A stretch of DNA of 21,159 bases from an uncultured Clostridia bacterium (GCA_910585795.1 CAJUFV010000040.1:1-21159), one strand, 5' to 3'; positions 1 to 9,365 are shown, numbered from the stretch's first letter. Made by a program: numbers and translations. Notes: a model not told the origin generated them from the sequence alone.

Positions 1-18
1 ATGATATAATTATATCAT
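1..18. promoter_or_regulatory. 18-bp perfect palindrome containing a -10-like TATAAT
   Basis: The first 18 bases, ATGATATAATTATATCAT, equal their own reverse complement. They contain TATAAT at 5-10, a perfect match to the sigma-A -10 consensus, 41 bases before the uxaC start codon. Any -35 element would lie left of the window edge. A symmetric site overlapping a -10 hexamer is the usual geometry of a repressor operator, and a uronate-responsive regulator would make sense before uxaC, but no regulator gene is visible. The site is pure A/T at its core, so chance is possible, and the palindrome may extend past the window edge. Confidence 0.45.
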
Positions 19-51
19 ATTTAAGAAATTTTATGTAAAAGGAGAATTAAT

Positions 52-1458
52 ATGAAAAATAAAAAATTTATGGACAACGACTTTATGCTTACAAACGAGA
101 CAGCAAAAAAATTATATAACGATTATGCGGAAAAAATGCCTATATGTGATTATCACTGTCACTTGAGTCCACAGATGATGTACGAGGATAAGCCTTTTTT
201 AAATATCACGCAGATTTTTCTTGGTGGGGACCATTATAAATGGAGGTATATGCGTTCATGTGGTGTGGACGAGGAATACATAACAGGAATTAAATCCGAT
301 AAAGAAAAGTTCAAAGCATTTTGTGAGTGTCTGCAATATGCAATTGGAAATCCGTTGTATCATTGGACGCACTTGGAACTTAAAAGGTATTTCGGCATAG
401 ATACAGTTATAACTGCCGAAACAGCTGATGAAATATGGGAAAGGGCAAACTGTATAATTTCTGAAATTAAAATGAGTCCGTCAACTCTTATAAATCAGTC
501 AAATGTAACATACATATGCACTACAGACGACCCTGCTGATGACTTGATGGTACATAAGGGCATTGCTGAAAAGGGGCATATAAAAGCAAAAGTACTGCCT
601 GCCTTTCGTCCTGATTTTATGATAAATATAGATAAGGATACCTTTGCACCGTACATTGCAAGGCTGTCAGAGGCAGCAGGAGTTAAGATTAATACATATT
701 CTGATTTAATTGACGCAATATACAGCAGAATCTTGTATTTCCATTCGGCAGGCTGCCGCGTGAGTGACCACGCGCTTGACAGTGTTCCGTTTGAAGAGAC
801 GAGCGAAGATGAAGTAAATAATATATTTAAAAGCGCAATGTCAGGTAAAAATCTTACTAAAGAAGAGGTTGACGCATATAAGTCATATACGCTTATACAG
901 CTTGGTAAAAAATATAATGAGCTTGACTGGGCAATGCAGCTGCATATTGGAGCACTGAGGAACAATAATACAAGAATGTTTAAAAAGTTTGGCGCGGATA
1001 CAGGCTTTGACTCTATAAGTGATTATTGTATAGCATATCCATTGTCAAGACTTCTCAATGCGCTTGCTGTCCATGATAATCTGCCGAAAACTATTTTATA
1101 TACGTTAAATCCGAAAGATAACTATGTTTTGGGAACTATGCTTGGAAACTTTCAGGATAGCAGTATGGCAGGTAAAATACAGTTTGGCTCCGGTTGGTGG
1201 TTTAATGACCAGCGTGATGGTATGACAGAACAGATGAAAGCACTTGCAAATTTAGGCGCGTTGTGTAAATTTGTCGGTATGCTGACGGATTCGAGGAGTT
1301 TCCTGTCATATACAAGACACGAGTATTTCAGACGTATATTATGCAATCTGCTGGGAACGTGGGTAGAAAACGGAGAGTTTCCTTCTGATATAAAGACGCT
1401 TGGAAAAATAGTTGAAGATATTTGTTATAATAACGCAGTAGCTTATTTCAAGTTTTAA
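52..1458 (+). CDS. uxaC: Glucuronate/galacturonate isomerase (uronate isomerase)
   Basis: Cytoplasmic uronate isomerase (EC 5.3.1.12). It interconverts D-glucuronate with D-fructuronate and D-galacturonate with D-tagaturonate, the first step of the isomerase route to KDG. The 468-aa length is normal for the family. Family hallmarks seen are ICDYHCHLSP with the metal-binding H-C-H at residues 35-37, the LGGDHYKWR stretch at about 57-65, GWWFNDQRDGM from residue 381, and a C-terminal DSRSFLSYTRHEYFRR block. The start ATG has an AAAAGGAG ribosome site 7 nt upstream. It is the first gene in the window and is followed after 15 nt by a secreted pectate lyase, so the two are probably co-transcribed. 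That pairing points to galacturonate rather than glucuronate as the physiological substrate (inference). No truncation or missing residues were noticed. Confidence 0.96.
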   Translation: MKNKKFMDNDFMLTNETAKKLYNDYAEKMPICDYHCHLSPQMMYEDKPFLNITQIFLGGDHYKWRYMRSCGVDEEYITGIKSDKEKFKAFCECLQYAIGNPLYHWTHLELKRYFGIDTVITAETADEIWERANCIISEIKMSPSTLINQSNVTYICTTDDPADDLMVHKGIAEKGHIKAKVLPAFRPDFMINIDKDTFAPYIARLSEAAGVKINTYSDLIDAIYSRILYFHSAGCRVSDHALDSVPFEETSEDEVNNIFKSAMSGKNLTKEEVDAYKSYTLIQLGKKYNELDWAMQLHIGALRNNNTRMFKKFGADTGFDSISDYCIAYPLSRLLNALAVHDNLPKTILYTLNPKDNYVLGTMLGNFQDSSMAGKIQFGSGWWFNDQRDGMTEQMKALANLGALCKFVGMLTDSRSFLSYTRHEYFRRILCNLLGTWVENGEFPSDIKTLGKIVEDICYNNAVAYFKF

Positions 1459-1473
1459 ATGAGGTGATTGGTA

Positions 1474-4400
1474 ATGAAAAAGAGGATTACGGCAGTTGTG
1501 CTTGCTGCATTGACGGCAATGTCAGTTCATACGGTGTTTGCGGATGTTGACAATGTACGAAACTCTGTAATAATCGGAATGGCATTTCCTGGTGCTGAGG
1601 GTGGTGGTATGTCTGCTCTTGGCGCGAGGAGGGCTCTTCAAAGTGGTAAGGATATAGAGGTTTATCATGTTACAAACCTTAACGACAGTGGAGAAGGGTC
1701 ATTTCGTGATGCGGTATCAAAAGGAAATCGAATTGTTGTATTTGATATTTCAGGAATGATTGATTTAGAATCACGTGTATCAATTGTGCATAATAATATC
1801 ACAATTATGGGACATACCGCGCCTGGGGACGGTATATGTTTTCGCGGAAACAGCGTTAAAATAAACGGACAAAATATAATTATGCGGTATCTGCGTTTTC
1901 GTCCCGGAGCAAAGCTGGCAGATGGAAGTGATACAATAACACAGGATGGTTTCAGTATTCCTATAGGCGCAAAAGATGTTATTCTTGACCATTGCAGTAT
2001 TAGCTGGGGAACTGATGAGAATTTATCAATTATCGGCGGCGAAAATATAACGGTTCAGCGTTGTATAGTGTCGGAGGCTCTTAACACCTCTATTCACGAT
2101 AAAGGCGAGCATAGCTATGCAGGTATATGGGGCGGAGTGAATGTTTCAATGCACCATAATATTATTGCGTCGCATAAAAGCCGTAATCCTAAAATCGGTA
2201 CAAGTGAAACTGTTTCTATGACACCTGGCTATATAGATAGTGATACAGTTGTAGATATGTGGAACAATATAATTTATAATTGGGGCGATAAGGCAGGATA
2301 TGGCGCGGAGAACGGAGCCAATGTTAATTTGGTTAATAATTATTATAAGTATGGACCTGCTACACCCGAGAATAAGCGCGCAAGGATTTTTGAGCTTTCC
2401 CCTGGAAATAAATATCAGCAGAAATGGTCTGGCGATATTTATGCAAATGGTAACTATGTTGATGATGACAGTGAGGAGGCTGCCGCTGTAAATTCTGAGA
2501 ATTGGCAGATAGACAGAGGTGCGGGAGTATATCTTGGTATGAATGGTATAAGCTATAATAAGCTTGATGAGCTTAGAAATACTTCATATCTGTACAACAA
2601 AACAGTAGTATCTGCTCAGGAGGCTTATTCAGACGTAATATCCGATGTTGGGGCGGCTTTGCCAAGACAGGACTTAGTAGACGCCCGAATTATAGATAAT
2701 GTTACAAACCGTACAGCACCCGAACACGGAACTCATGGTAGCGTATACCTTGTAGACGACCCTGTAGATGGTATTCCCAAGGGTCAGGAGGACTTATATG
2801 ATTGGCGCGGTTATCCTATATGGGAAAGTGAAACGCGTGCGACAGATTTTGATACAGACGGCGATGGTATCCCTGATGTCTGGGAGGATAAAATGGGTCT
2901 GGATAAGACTAATCCGTATGATTCGCTTAACTTGGGTCCTGACAGCTATACTTGGCTGGAAATTTACGGTGAAGACTTAATTTCACCATATACAGATAGA
3001 GATAATGCAGTAGTAAAAAATGATGGCAAATTATCTGTAAACACTTCAGGAGCTGTAAAAGTAGAATTTTACAGTGATAATATCTATCTTGGCGAGGCAA
3101 GTGAGCAGGAACTTACAGGAGTTGAAAATGGAAATACGATAATTTCAGCAGGCTATCAGAACGGTGTATTGCAAGAGGCAAAGCGGAGTGTATATGGAGA
3201 TGAGTTTGAAATGCCTGAGGTGTCAGGCATTCAAAAACGAGTGTTTGTCTGGGATAGTATGGAAGGAATGAAGCCTATAGAAGGTGCAGGACTTTTTTCT
3301 TCCATTGAGGCTGAACTGGAAGAGGGAATGAATATTATTTCGGCAAAGCTTACATATGATGACAACAGTGTTAGAGTTGTGCCTGTTATATTAGAAGTAG
3401 CAGAATATGAGGAGAAGGAATCTCAGACAGTTTCAGGTGATTTTGAAATTGTGGGAACACTTAAAGACATACCTAACCTTGTAAAGAATTGTTATACAGG
3501 TATATATACTGATGATTTTGTTGTTTCGGCAGGTTATAACGATAGTTTTAAACCTGTAATCAAGTATGGAAAAAAGAGTAATGCCGAGCTGTCGGAAAAA
3601 GAAGATAAAGGATACGAGTATATTAAAATTTCAGTAAGTAACGGACACGCTGATTTGTATGCGGCAAAAAATCTTGCCCAATGGGATAAGCTCTCTGAAA
3701 ATGGTTATGACTATAAAGGTACTGACCAGACTGCGGGTACATATATTATAAATCCGGAGGAGAAACCATATACTGCATTTGTTCCGTGGAAAGTTGTAAC
3801 GGAGAAAACAACGCCTGTAATTACTATAGATAATATAGAAGAAAATTCACGTATCGGATTTAATGAAAATATAAGAGTAACTATTCAGGCGCAGGCAGGA
3901 AGTACAGTGACTGACGCTACAGTATTGTTTAACGGGGAAATAATATCTGAAGTGACAGGTCTTAATGTAAACGAGAATGGTGAAGTGATTGATATTCCGT
4001 TATCCTTTATAAATGCTCAGCAGGGCGAAATAACAGTTATGTGTTTTGATAGTAATTATAGGTCTGCCTCAGATACGGTGAATGTATTTGTAAGCGCTGA
4101 CGCTAAGCCGTGGCAGATTTGTGATATAGGCGCCTCAAAAGAGGATATAAAGACATATGTATCAGTAACAGATGATTATACATATAAAATTACAGGTCTT
4201 GACGGCAATATCGGCGGAACGTCTGATAAATGCGGATATATGTATCAGAAATTCAGCGGTGACAGCAGAATTTATTATCGCAGCAGAATACAGTCGGGTA
4301 AACAGTTTGGAATAATGTTGAGGAAATCTCTTGATGCTGACAGCGAAAGCTATTTCTTCGGAGGTGAACAGGCTGAAGGCGCTGTATCATATAGCTTAAA

Positions 4401-5700
4401 ATCGCGTACTGTAAAGGGCGCAGATATGAGTATTGATACTGCTGAAGGTTTGTCTGGACAAAATCTTTACTTTATAGCTGAAAAGAGCGGAAATACATTT
4501 AATATTTATCAGACGGAAAACGGAGCTACTGTTTATCAGACAAAAAAGCTTTTAAAATCAATTGATGTAAGCCCGCTTGGTGCTGAATATTATCTTGGCT
4601 TTGCGTCTGTTGGCGGCGAAGGTAATCCCCCTGATATGGGGTGGCTGGGAATTGATAACAGCAGTTTGGACGAGCAGAAAAATAATGTTTATAGGTGGAA
4701 TTTCGAATACGGTCTTGACTGGTGCTGGCAGTCACAGGAAAGAAACGTATTAATGCCTTTGTGGGCGAATGATGAAATTGGCGGTAACGCAGGAGGCAAG
4801 CTGCTGCTTGCGCCGGGTGATGAATATTCAGGAGATAGATACGTGTTCCGTGAATATTTAATGAATGACGAGTATGTTCCGGAAATGTCCGCAAATATTC
4901 TGCTAACAGGTGAAGAGCCTGCAATGAATGTATATTTGCAGACTGGCGACGCAAATACTGCGTATAAGATTACATTTGATAATGATAATAAAATAAAAGA
5001 CGCCAATGGCAATGAAATCGGAAGCTGGGAAAAGGATACCTTCTATAATATTGTAATGCGTGTAGGAGTTGACGCAGATACAATGGATTTAAGCTGTAAA
5101 CTTACTGTTGATGGTGTGGTTTCTGATATTGCAATACCAAAGGACAGTCATTTCAGAACACAAATAAATACAGAGAAGAAAACGCCTGTTACAAAAGCTG
5201 TTTATTTTGAGCCTCTATCGCGCGCAGAGGGTAAATACTATATTGATGATATTTCTGTAATTCCAAGACAGGATGAGTATAAAATTGTTTCTGAAAAGAA
5301 AATGTATACGTTTCAAAATGCCGAGGGGTATGAAGGAATGACAATAAGCGGAGTCTCCGCGGAAACGCTGACTAAGGCAAAGAAGGTCGCGGGTATTAGC
5401 TTTATGGGAAAGGTAAGATTATCAAAACCTACAACGTCAGTAGAATTTCCTGTATCAGGTGAATGTGAAATCAGAGTTTATGCAGTATCAGCTAATAAAG
5501 AGGAAGTCAGAAGTCTTGTGCTGAATGACGGCAATAACCACATACTACAGTTTAATTCAACCGGATGGTTAGATGTAGAGGGCAGCGCGGCAGTGCATAA
5601 ATATAATGGAGGTGCAGGGAATATTAAGATAAGTGCAAATGCGGGAGTTGATGTATATGGAATTGAGGTTTCTGCCAAAAGATTGGAAACAGTGAATTAA
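1474..5700 (+). CDS. Secreted multidomain pectate lyase (PL1-type), no wall anchor
   Basis: Exported endo-acting pectate lyase, inferred to cleave de-esterified homogalacturonan by beta-elimination. I place the start at ATG 1474 (1408 aa) rather than the in-frame TTG at 1468, because the GAGGTGAT ribosome site at 1461-1468 overlaps that TTG and is well spaced for 1474. Residues 1-23 form a signal peptide ending in VFA. The parallel beta-helix lyase domain spans about 30-420. It shows AFPGAEGGG, VTNLNDSGEGSFRDAV, GHTAPGDGICFRG, LDHCSISWGTDENLS (D172-H173, D181-E182), HDKGEHSYAGIWGG (208-221) and SRNPKIG, whose R237 is the candidate catalytic arginine of the RxP motif. A Ca-binding thrombospondin-3-like motif DTDGDGIPDVWE follows at 460-471. 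After it come Ig-like regions, two concanavalin-like beta-sandwich regions (about 878-1068 and 1070-1268) and a C-terminal putative carbohydrate-binding module (about 1270-1408). There is no SLH, sortase or dockerin signal, so it is probably released. The family is clear; accessory domain boundaries are by eye. Confidence 0.9.
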   Translation: MKKRITAVVLAALTAMSVHTVFADVDNVRNSVIIGMAFPGAEGGGMSALGARRALQSGKDIEVYHVTNLNDSGEGSFRDAVSKGNRIVVFDISGMIDLESRVSIVHNNITIMGHTAPGDGICFRGNSVKINGQNIIMRYLRFRPGAKLADGSDTITQDGFSIPIGAKDVILDHCSISWGTDENLSIIGGENITVQRCIVSEALNTSIHDKGEHSYAGIWGGVNVSMHHNIIASHKSRNPKIGTSETVSMTPGYIDSDTVVDMWNNIIYNWGDKAGYGAENGANVNLVNNYYKYGPATPENKRARIFELSPGNKYQQKWSGDIYANGNYVDDDSEEAAAVNSENWQIDRGAGVYLGMNGISYNKLDELRNTSYLYNKTVVSAQEAYSDVISDVGAALPRQDLVDARIIDNVTNRTAPEHGTHGSVYLVDDPVDGIPKGQEDLYDWRGYPIWESETRATDFDTDGDGIPDVWEDKMGLDKTNPYDSLNLGPDSYTWLEIYGEDLISPYTDRDNAVVKNDGKLSVNTSGAVKVEFYSDNIYLGEASEQELTGVENGNTIISAGYQNGVLQEAKRSVYGDEFEMPEVSGIQKRVFVWDSMEGMKPIEGAGLFSSIEAELEEGMNIISAKLTYDDNSVRVVPVILEVAEYEEKESQTVSGDFEIVGTLKDIPNLVKNCYTGIYTDDFVVSAGYNDSFKPVIKYGKKSNAELSEKEDKGYEYIKISVSNGHADLYAAKNLAQWDKLSENGYDYKGTDQTAGTYIINPEEKPYTAFVPWKVVTEKTTPVITIDNIEENSRIGFNENIRVTIQAQAGSTVTDATVLFNGEIISEVTGLNVNENGEVIDIPLSFINAQQGEITVMCFDSNYRSASDTVNVFVSADAKPWQICDIGASKEDIKTYVSVTDDYTYKITGLDGNIGGTSDKCGYMYQKFSGDSRIYYRSRIQSGKQFGIMLRKSLDADSESYFFGGEQAEGAVSYSLKSRTVKGADMSIDTAEGLSGQNLYFIAEKSGNTFNIYQTENGATVYQTKKLLKSIDVSPLGAEYYLGFASVGGEGNPPDMGWLGIDNSSLDEQKNNVYRWNFEYGLDWCWQSQERNVLMPLWANDEIGGNAGGKLLLAPGDEYSGDRYVFREYLMNDEYVPEMSANILLTGEEPAMNVYLQTGDANTAYKITFDNDNKIKDANGNEIGSWEKDTFYNIVMRVGVDADTMDLSCKLTVDGVVSDIAIPKDSHFRTQINTEKKTPVTKAVYFEPLSRAEGKYYIDDISVIPRQDEYKIVSEKKMYTFQNAEGYEGMTISGVSAETLTKAKKVAGISFMGKVRLSKPTTSVEFPVSGECEIRVYAVSANKEEVRSLVLNDGNNHILQFNSTGWLDVEGSAAVHKYNGGAGNIKISANAGVDVYGIEVSAKRLETVN

Positions 5701-5825
5701 TAGGACAAAAAAATAGTAAAACAGGAAAAAAGTCTTGAATTTTTGCTCACTTTGTGCAAAAGGCTTTATTTTTAAAGCAAACTGTTGTAGAATATATATA
5801 GAATTAACAAAGGGGAGGTAGATTT
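5701..5825 (+). promoter_or_regulatory. Regulatory gap before the ABC importer with two inverted repeats
   Basis: This 125-bp gap separates the lyase from the importer. It holds two adjacent inverted repeats: TTTTGC (5741-5746) with GCAAAA (5756-5761), and GCTTTA (5763-5768) with TAAAGC (5773-5778) around a TTTT loop. A weak promoter reads TTTATT (5765-5770), a 17-bp spacer, and TAGAAT (5788-5793), so the second repeat would overlap the -35. There is no GC-rich stem with a T-run, so a terminator for the upstream genes is not evident. A strong AGGGGAGGT ribosome site (5811-5819) precedes the permease. An independent, regulated importer promoter is inferred. Confidence 0.45.
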
Positions 5826-6839
5826 ATGGCGAAAAGGAAAAATAATATTGCAGCCGCTGAACCAAAGCTTGGTGCTTCGGAATGGTTTAAAAAGGAATTA
5901 AATAAGGCAAGAAAGGGTAAGTTTTTGATGCTTATTATGTTGCCGGGATTGATATATTTTATCATATTCCAGTATATTCCTATTGGCGGTCTGCTGATTG
6001 CGTTTAAGGACTACAGTTCAAGAATGGGAGTAATTGGCAGCCCATGGATGGACTATGCAGGGTTTGGACATTTTGTACGTTTTTTGAATACACCCGATGT
6101 ATGGCGATATATATGGAATACAATAGCTTTGAGTTTGTTACATATTATATGGCTGTTTCCACTGGCGATTATACTGGCACTGTTTATAAACGAACTTCGT
6201 TCTCTGAAATTTAAGAAGGTTGTTCAGACAGTATCATATCTGCCGCACTTTGTATCAGTTGCAGCAGTAGCAGGTATGCTTACACTGTTTCTTTCATCTC
6301 AGGGTACACCGTCAAGCGCAGGCAGTTATATGAACGAAGGTATTGTAAATCAGATATTATTGAAACTCGGCCTTATTAAAAACGGCATATCTTTTCTTGA
6401 CAAAACTGAATGCTTCAGAACGATTTATATAGCATCAGATGTATGGCAGGGAATAGGCTGGAGTGCTATCGTTTATATTGCGGCGCTGTCAGGAGTTGAC
6501 CAGGAGCTTTATGAGGCTGCGACAATTGATGGAGCAACAAGAGTACAGAAGATGTGGTATATATCAGTACAGCTTATAAAACCAACAATAGTTCTTTTGC
6601 TTGTTATGCAGATTGGTAAAATAATGTCGCTTGGTTCTGATAAAGCACTGTTGCTGCAAAGAGAGGTAACTTACCCCAAATCACAGATTTTGAGTACATA
6701 CATCTATAATCTTGGTATAGGCAAGGGTGAATTTGACTATTCAGCCGCAATCGGCCTGTTTAATTCTGGAATTAACGTATTGCTTGTTATTATAGCAAAC
6801 TTGGTTTCCAAGAAACTGACAGATACAAGCTTGTGGTAA
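5826..6839 (+). CDS. Oligosaccharide ABC transporter permease, LplB type
   Basis: Inner-membrane subunit of a carbohydrate ABC importer (CUT1, MalF-like, LplB/YteP branch). The 337-aa length suits this branch. After a lysine-rich N-terminus the first membrane segment is at about 36-60 (MLIMLPGLIYFIIFQYIPIG), and the LIAFKDYS sequence that follows is typical of LplB proteins. Several further hydrophobic segments follow. The cytoplasmic EAA loop that contacts the ATPase is EAATIDGA at 230-237. The C-terminus, NLVSKKLTDTSLW, is also typical. It starts after a strong ribosome site and is followed 13 nt later by the partner permease. The substrate is inferred from the neighbouring lyases to be oligogalacturonides; sequence alone cannot distinguish this from other plant oligosaccharides. 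Confidence 0.92.
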   Translation: MAKRKNNIAAAEPKLGASEWFKKELNKARKGKFLMLIMLPGLIYFIIFQYIPIGGLLIAFKDYSSRMGVIGSPWMDYAGFGHFVRFLNTPDVWRYIWNTIALSLLHIIWLFPLAIILALFINELRSLKFKKVVQTVSYLPHFVSVAAVAGMLTLFLSSQGTPSSAGSYMNEGIVNQILLKLGLIKNGISFLDKTECFRTIYIASDVWQGIGWSAIVYIAALSGVDQELYEAATIDGATRVQKMWYISVQLIKPTIVLLLVMQIGKIMSLGSDKALLLQREVTYPKSQILSTYIYNLGIGKGEFDYSAAIGLFNSGINVLLVIIANLVSKKLTDTSLW

Positions 6840-6852
6840 AGGAGGGAACAGA

Positions 6853-7749
6853 ATGGTACAGGATAAATCAATATCGTCAAAAGTTCTTGATGTCGTAATA
6901 TATGTGTCGCTAATCCTGTTGCTGATTGTAACGCTTTATCCGATTATTTACATATTCTCGGTATCGGTTTCATCAACAACGGCATATGAGAGCGGTCGCG
7001 TATTCTTCCTTCCGGTTGAATTCAATCTTGAAGCATATAAGGTAATTATGAAAGCAGGAACAATTCCGCGTTCATTTATAAACTCGGTTATATACACGAT
7101 TGTGTATACCGTTGTGTCGCTGTTTATGACAACTACAATGGCATATCCGCTTTCGCGCTCAAAGGACAGAGTAGCGTTTAAGGGATTTTTCTCAAAGATT
7201 GTAATATTTACAATGTTCTTTAATGCGGGCATTATCCCGAACTACTTGGTAGTAAAAGGACTAGGACTTATGGATAGTATGTGGGCATTGGTATTGCCAA
7301 CGGCAATATCTACATATAACCTCGTGGTTATGCGTTCGTTTTTCGAAGGAATTCCTATTGATTTGGAAGAGGCAGCATTTATAGATGGAGCCAATGAACT
7401 TACAATTTTCTGGAAAATTATGCTGCCATTGTCCAAGGCGGCGCTTGCAACAGTAGGTTTATTCTACGGCGTATCAATGTGGAATCAGTGGTTTAACGCT
7501 ATGCTGTACTTGCAGTCTGATACAAAATTCCCACTGCAGCTTATAATACGTCAGATTATAATGCAGAATCAAATGGCGGCAGAACTTGCGGCAATGGGTG
7601 ACACTTCAATGATGACAGCTCAGACTACAAATTCGGTAAGCTTAAAATATGCAACATTGTTCCTATCAATCCTTCCAATGCTTGCTGTATATCCGTTTAT
7701 TCAGAAGTATTTTGTAAAGGGTGTAATGGTAGGTTCTGTAAAAGGTTAA
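6853..7749 (+). CDS. Oligosaccharide ABC transporter permease, LplC/YtcP type
   Basis: Second membrane subunit of the importer (CUT1, MalG-like, LplC/YtcP branch), 298 aa. The first membrane segment lies at about 11-35 (VIYVSLILLLIVTLYPIIYI). The EAA loop reads EEAAFIDGANE at 173-183. The protein ends in QKYFVKGVMVGSVKG, a tail highly characteristic of this branch. Start ATG 6853 has GGAGGG six bases upstream, directly after the stop of the LplB-type gene, so translation is probably coupled. It would pair with the LplB-type subunit to form the translocation pore. No ATPase gene follows; members of this group commonly share a housekeeping MsmK/UgpC-type ATPase encoded elsewhere (family knowledge). 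Confidence 0.93.
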   Translation: MVQDKSISSKVLDVVIYVSLILLLIVTLYPIIYIFSVSVSSTTAYESGRVFFLPVEFNLEAYKVIMKAGTIPRSFINSVIYTIVYTVVSLFMTTTMAYPLSRSKDRVAFKGFFSKIVIFTMFFNAGIIPNYLVVKGLGLMDSMWALVLPTAISTYNLVVMRSFFEGIPIDLEEAAFIDGANELTIFWKIMLPLSKAALATVGLFYGVSMWNQWFNAMLYLQSDTKFPLQLIIRQIIMQNQMAAELAAMGDTSMMTAQTTNSVSLKYATLFLSILPMLAVYPFIQKYFVKGVMVGSVKG

Positions 7750-7781
7750 TAAAATTAAGGTGATTTAAAAGGAGAAGAAAA

Positions 7782-9365
7782 ATGAGATTAAACAAAGTTA
7801 TAGCTCTATCTTTAGCAGCGGCCATGGTAGTTCCTATGCTTGTGTCCTGCGGAAAACAAAAGACAGAAACAGTTGATGAAAACGGCAACAAAATTTACTC
7901 ATATACATTTAATATGTATACACAGGATGATAATGAGTACCCTACACAGGAGGATACGTTATTCAATAATTATATCCGCGATAATTTTGGTATAAAGTTT
8001 ATCTATGATAGAATCCCGAGAACAGACTGGGAGACAAAGACAAATACGTATTTTGCTACAGGTGATTCTCCAGATGTAACTATCGGCGGTAAGGAAATGA
8101 ACTATAAAGCATGGGGCAATGAAGGTTATCTTGCGCCTATAGATTATACAAAACTTCCAAATTGGTGCGCTCTTTGGGGTGATAATCTTGATAAGGTAGT
8201 ATCACTTGCGTCAAATTCAGATGGAAATTTGTATTATCTGCCTACAGTAAGACAGGAAAAAGTTCAGATGTGCTGGCTTTACAGAAAAGATATTTTTGAT
8301 GAGTTAAATATTTCATTCCCGAAAACAGCAGATGAATTTGTTGAGGCTTGTAAAAAGATTAAGGCTAAATATCCTGATAATATCGTTATTTCATCAAACG
8401 GTCAGAAGAAAAGCTCACTTACAGGTTTCTTCCAGATGTTCTGGATACCTGAACTGATTTTGCAGACTCAGTCTTGCATTGACCCGGTAACAAATGAGTT
8501 TGTTCCTTATGCGATGGCTTCAGACAATGCAAGAGAAATGTATAAGTTTGTAAACAGTCTGTATAAAGAGGGGTTGATTGATAAGGAAATTTTATCAATT
8601 GAAAAGGATAACTTCTATACACGCTGTGCTCAGAATAATGCGTTTATTACCTATAACTATGTGTATAATACAGATACTTTTAACAATAAAACAAATGTAA
8701 ACGGAAATACAGGCGCAAACTGGGATTGGGCAGGCAATATGGTGACTGCTTATCCTGATAAGGGTACAATTTATAAAAGGGACCCGTTATATTCAAACTG
8801 GGGACCCGCATTCAGCGCGGAACTTGGTGCAGATACTGAAAGATTTGACGCGCTTTTGAAATATTATGACTGGTGCGCGACAGATGAAGGTCAGTTGTTT
8901 ACGTCATATGGAGTTGAAGGCGAAAGCTATAATATGGTTGACGGTAAGCCTGAAGTTGCTGATGGATGGTATCACGAAAAAGATAATCCTGAAGGCAAGA
9001 AAATTAACAGAGAATACGGTACACTGACATATACGTTTAATAAGTATCAGAAACTGTTTGAAGAGTTAAGAGGCAATCAGATTGAAAAGCTTTATGATGC
9101 TTATATGGCAAATGATAAGTATTATTACTTTGATGAGTTCCCAATGAGATATACCGAGGATGAGGAAAAGAGATATACAGACCTTGAAACAGCGCTTAAC
9201 TCAAAGCGTGACGAATATATGGCACGTTTCTTTATGGGAGAAAGCGACCCTGCAAGTGACGCTGACTGGGAAATGTATTTAAGCGACTTAAAGAAGGTTG
9301 GTCTTGATGAATTTGTAGAACTTCAGAAGACAGTTTATGAGAGAACAAAGGCAGAGGTTCAATAA
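7782..9365 (+). CDS. Lipoprotein oligosaccharide-binding protein, LplA/YtcQ type
   Basis: Extracellular substrate-binding lipoprotein feeding the two permeases encoded just upstream. The signal peptide ends in a lipobox, LVSC, with the lipidated cysteine at residue 23 (MRLNKVIALS start, then a hydrophobic stretch). The 527-aa length is typical of the large binding proteins of the LplA/YtcQ group. The mature part carries family-like sequence such as the GDSPDVTIGG region (about 92-101) and many aromatic residues suited to sugar stacking. The ribosome site AAAGGAG (7768-7774) is 7 nt from the ATG, and the gap to the permease gene is 32 nt. A terminator follows closely, so this is the last gene of its unit. 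The ligand is probably an oligogalacturonide, by context only. Confidence 0.92.
   Translation: MRLNKVIALSLAAAMVVPMLVSCGKQKTETVDENGNKIYSYTFNMYTQDDNEYPTQEDTLFNNYIRDNFGIKFIYDRIPRTDWETKTNTYFATGDSPDVTIGGKEMNYKAWGNEGYLAPIDYTKLPNWCALWGDNLDKVVSLASNSDGNLYYLPTVRQEKVQMCWLYRKDIFDELNISFPKTADEFVEACKKIKAKYPDNIVISSNGQKKSSLTGFFQMFWIPELILQTQSCIDPVTNEFVPYAMASDNAREMYKFVNSLYKEGLIDKEILSIEKDNFYTRCAQNNAFITYNYVYNTDTFNNKTNVNGNTGANWDWAGNMVTAYPDKGTIYKRDPLYSNWGPAFSAELGADTERFDALLKYYDWCATDEGQLFTSYGVEGESYNMVDGKPEVADGWYHEKDNPEGKKINREYGTLTYTFNKYQKLFEELRGNQIEKLYDAYMANDKYYYFDEFPMRYTEDEEKRYTDLETALNSKRDEYMARFFMGESDPASDADWEMYLSDLKKVGLDEFVELQKTVYERTKAEVQ

Noticed and set aside
1468..1473. TTG at 1468 as the start of the free lyase
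   Set aside because: It overlaps the ribosome binding site GAGGTGAT, whereas ATG 1474 is correctly spaced and gives a clean signal peptide.
4526..4954. 142-codon open frame on the - strand inside the free lyase gene
   Set aside because: Composition is typical of a shadow frame (His/Gln/Leu rich, no domain), overlaps another antisense frame, and has no promoter or ribosome site.
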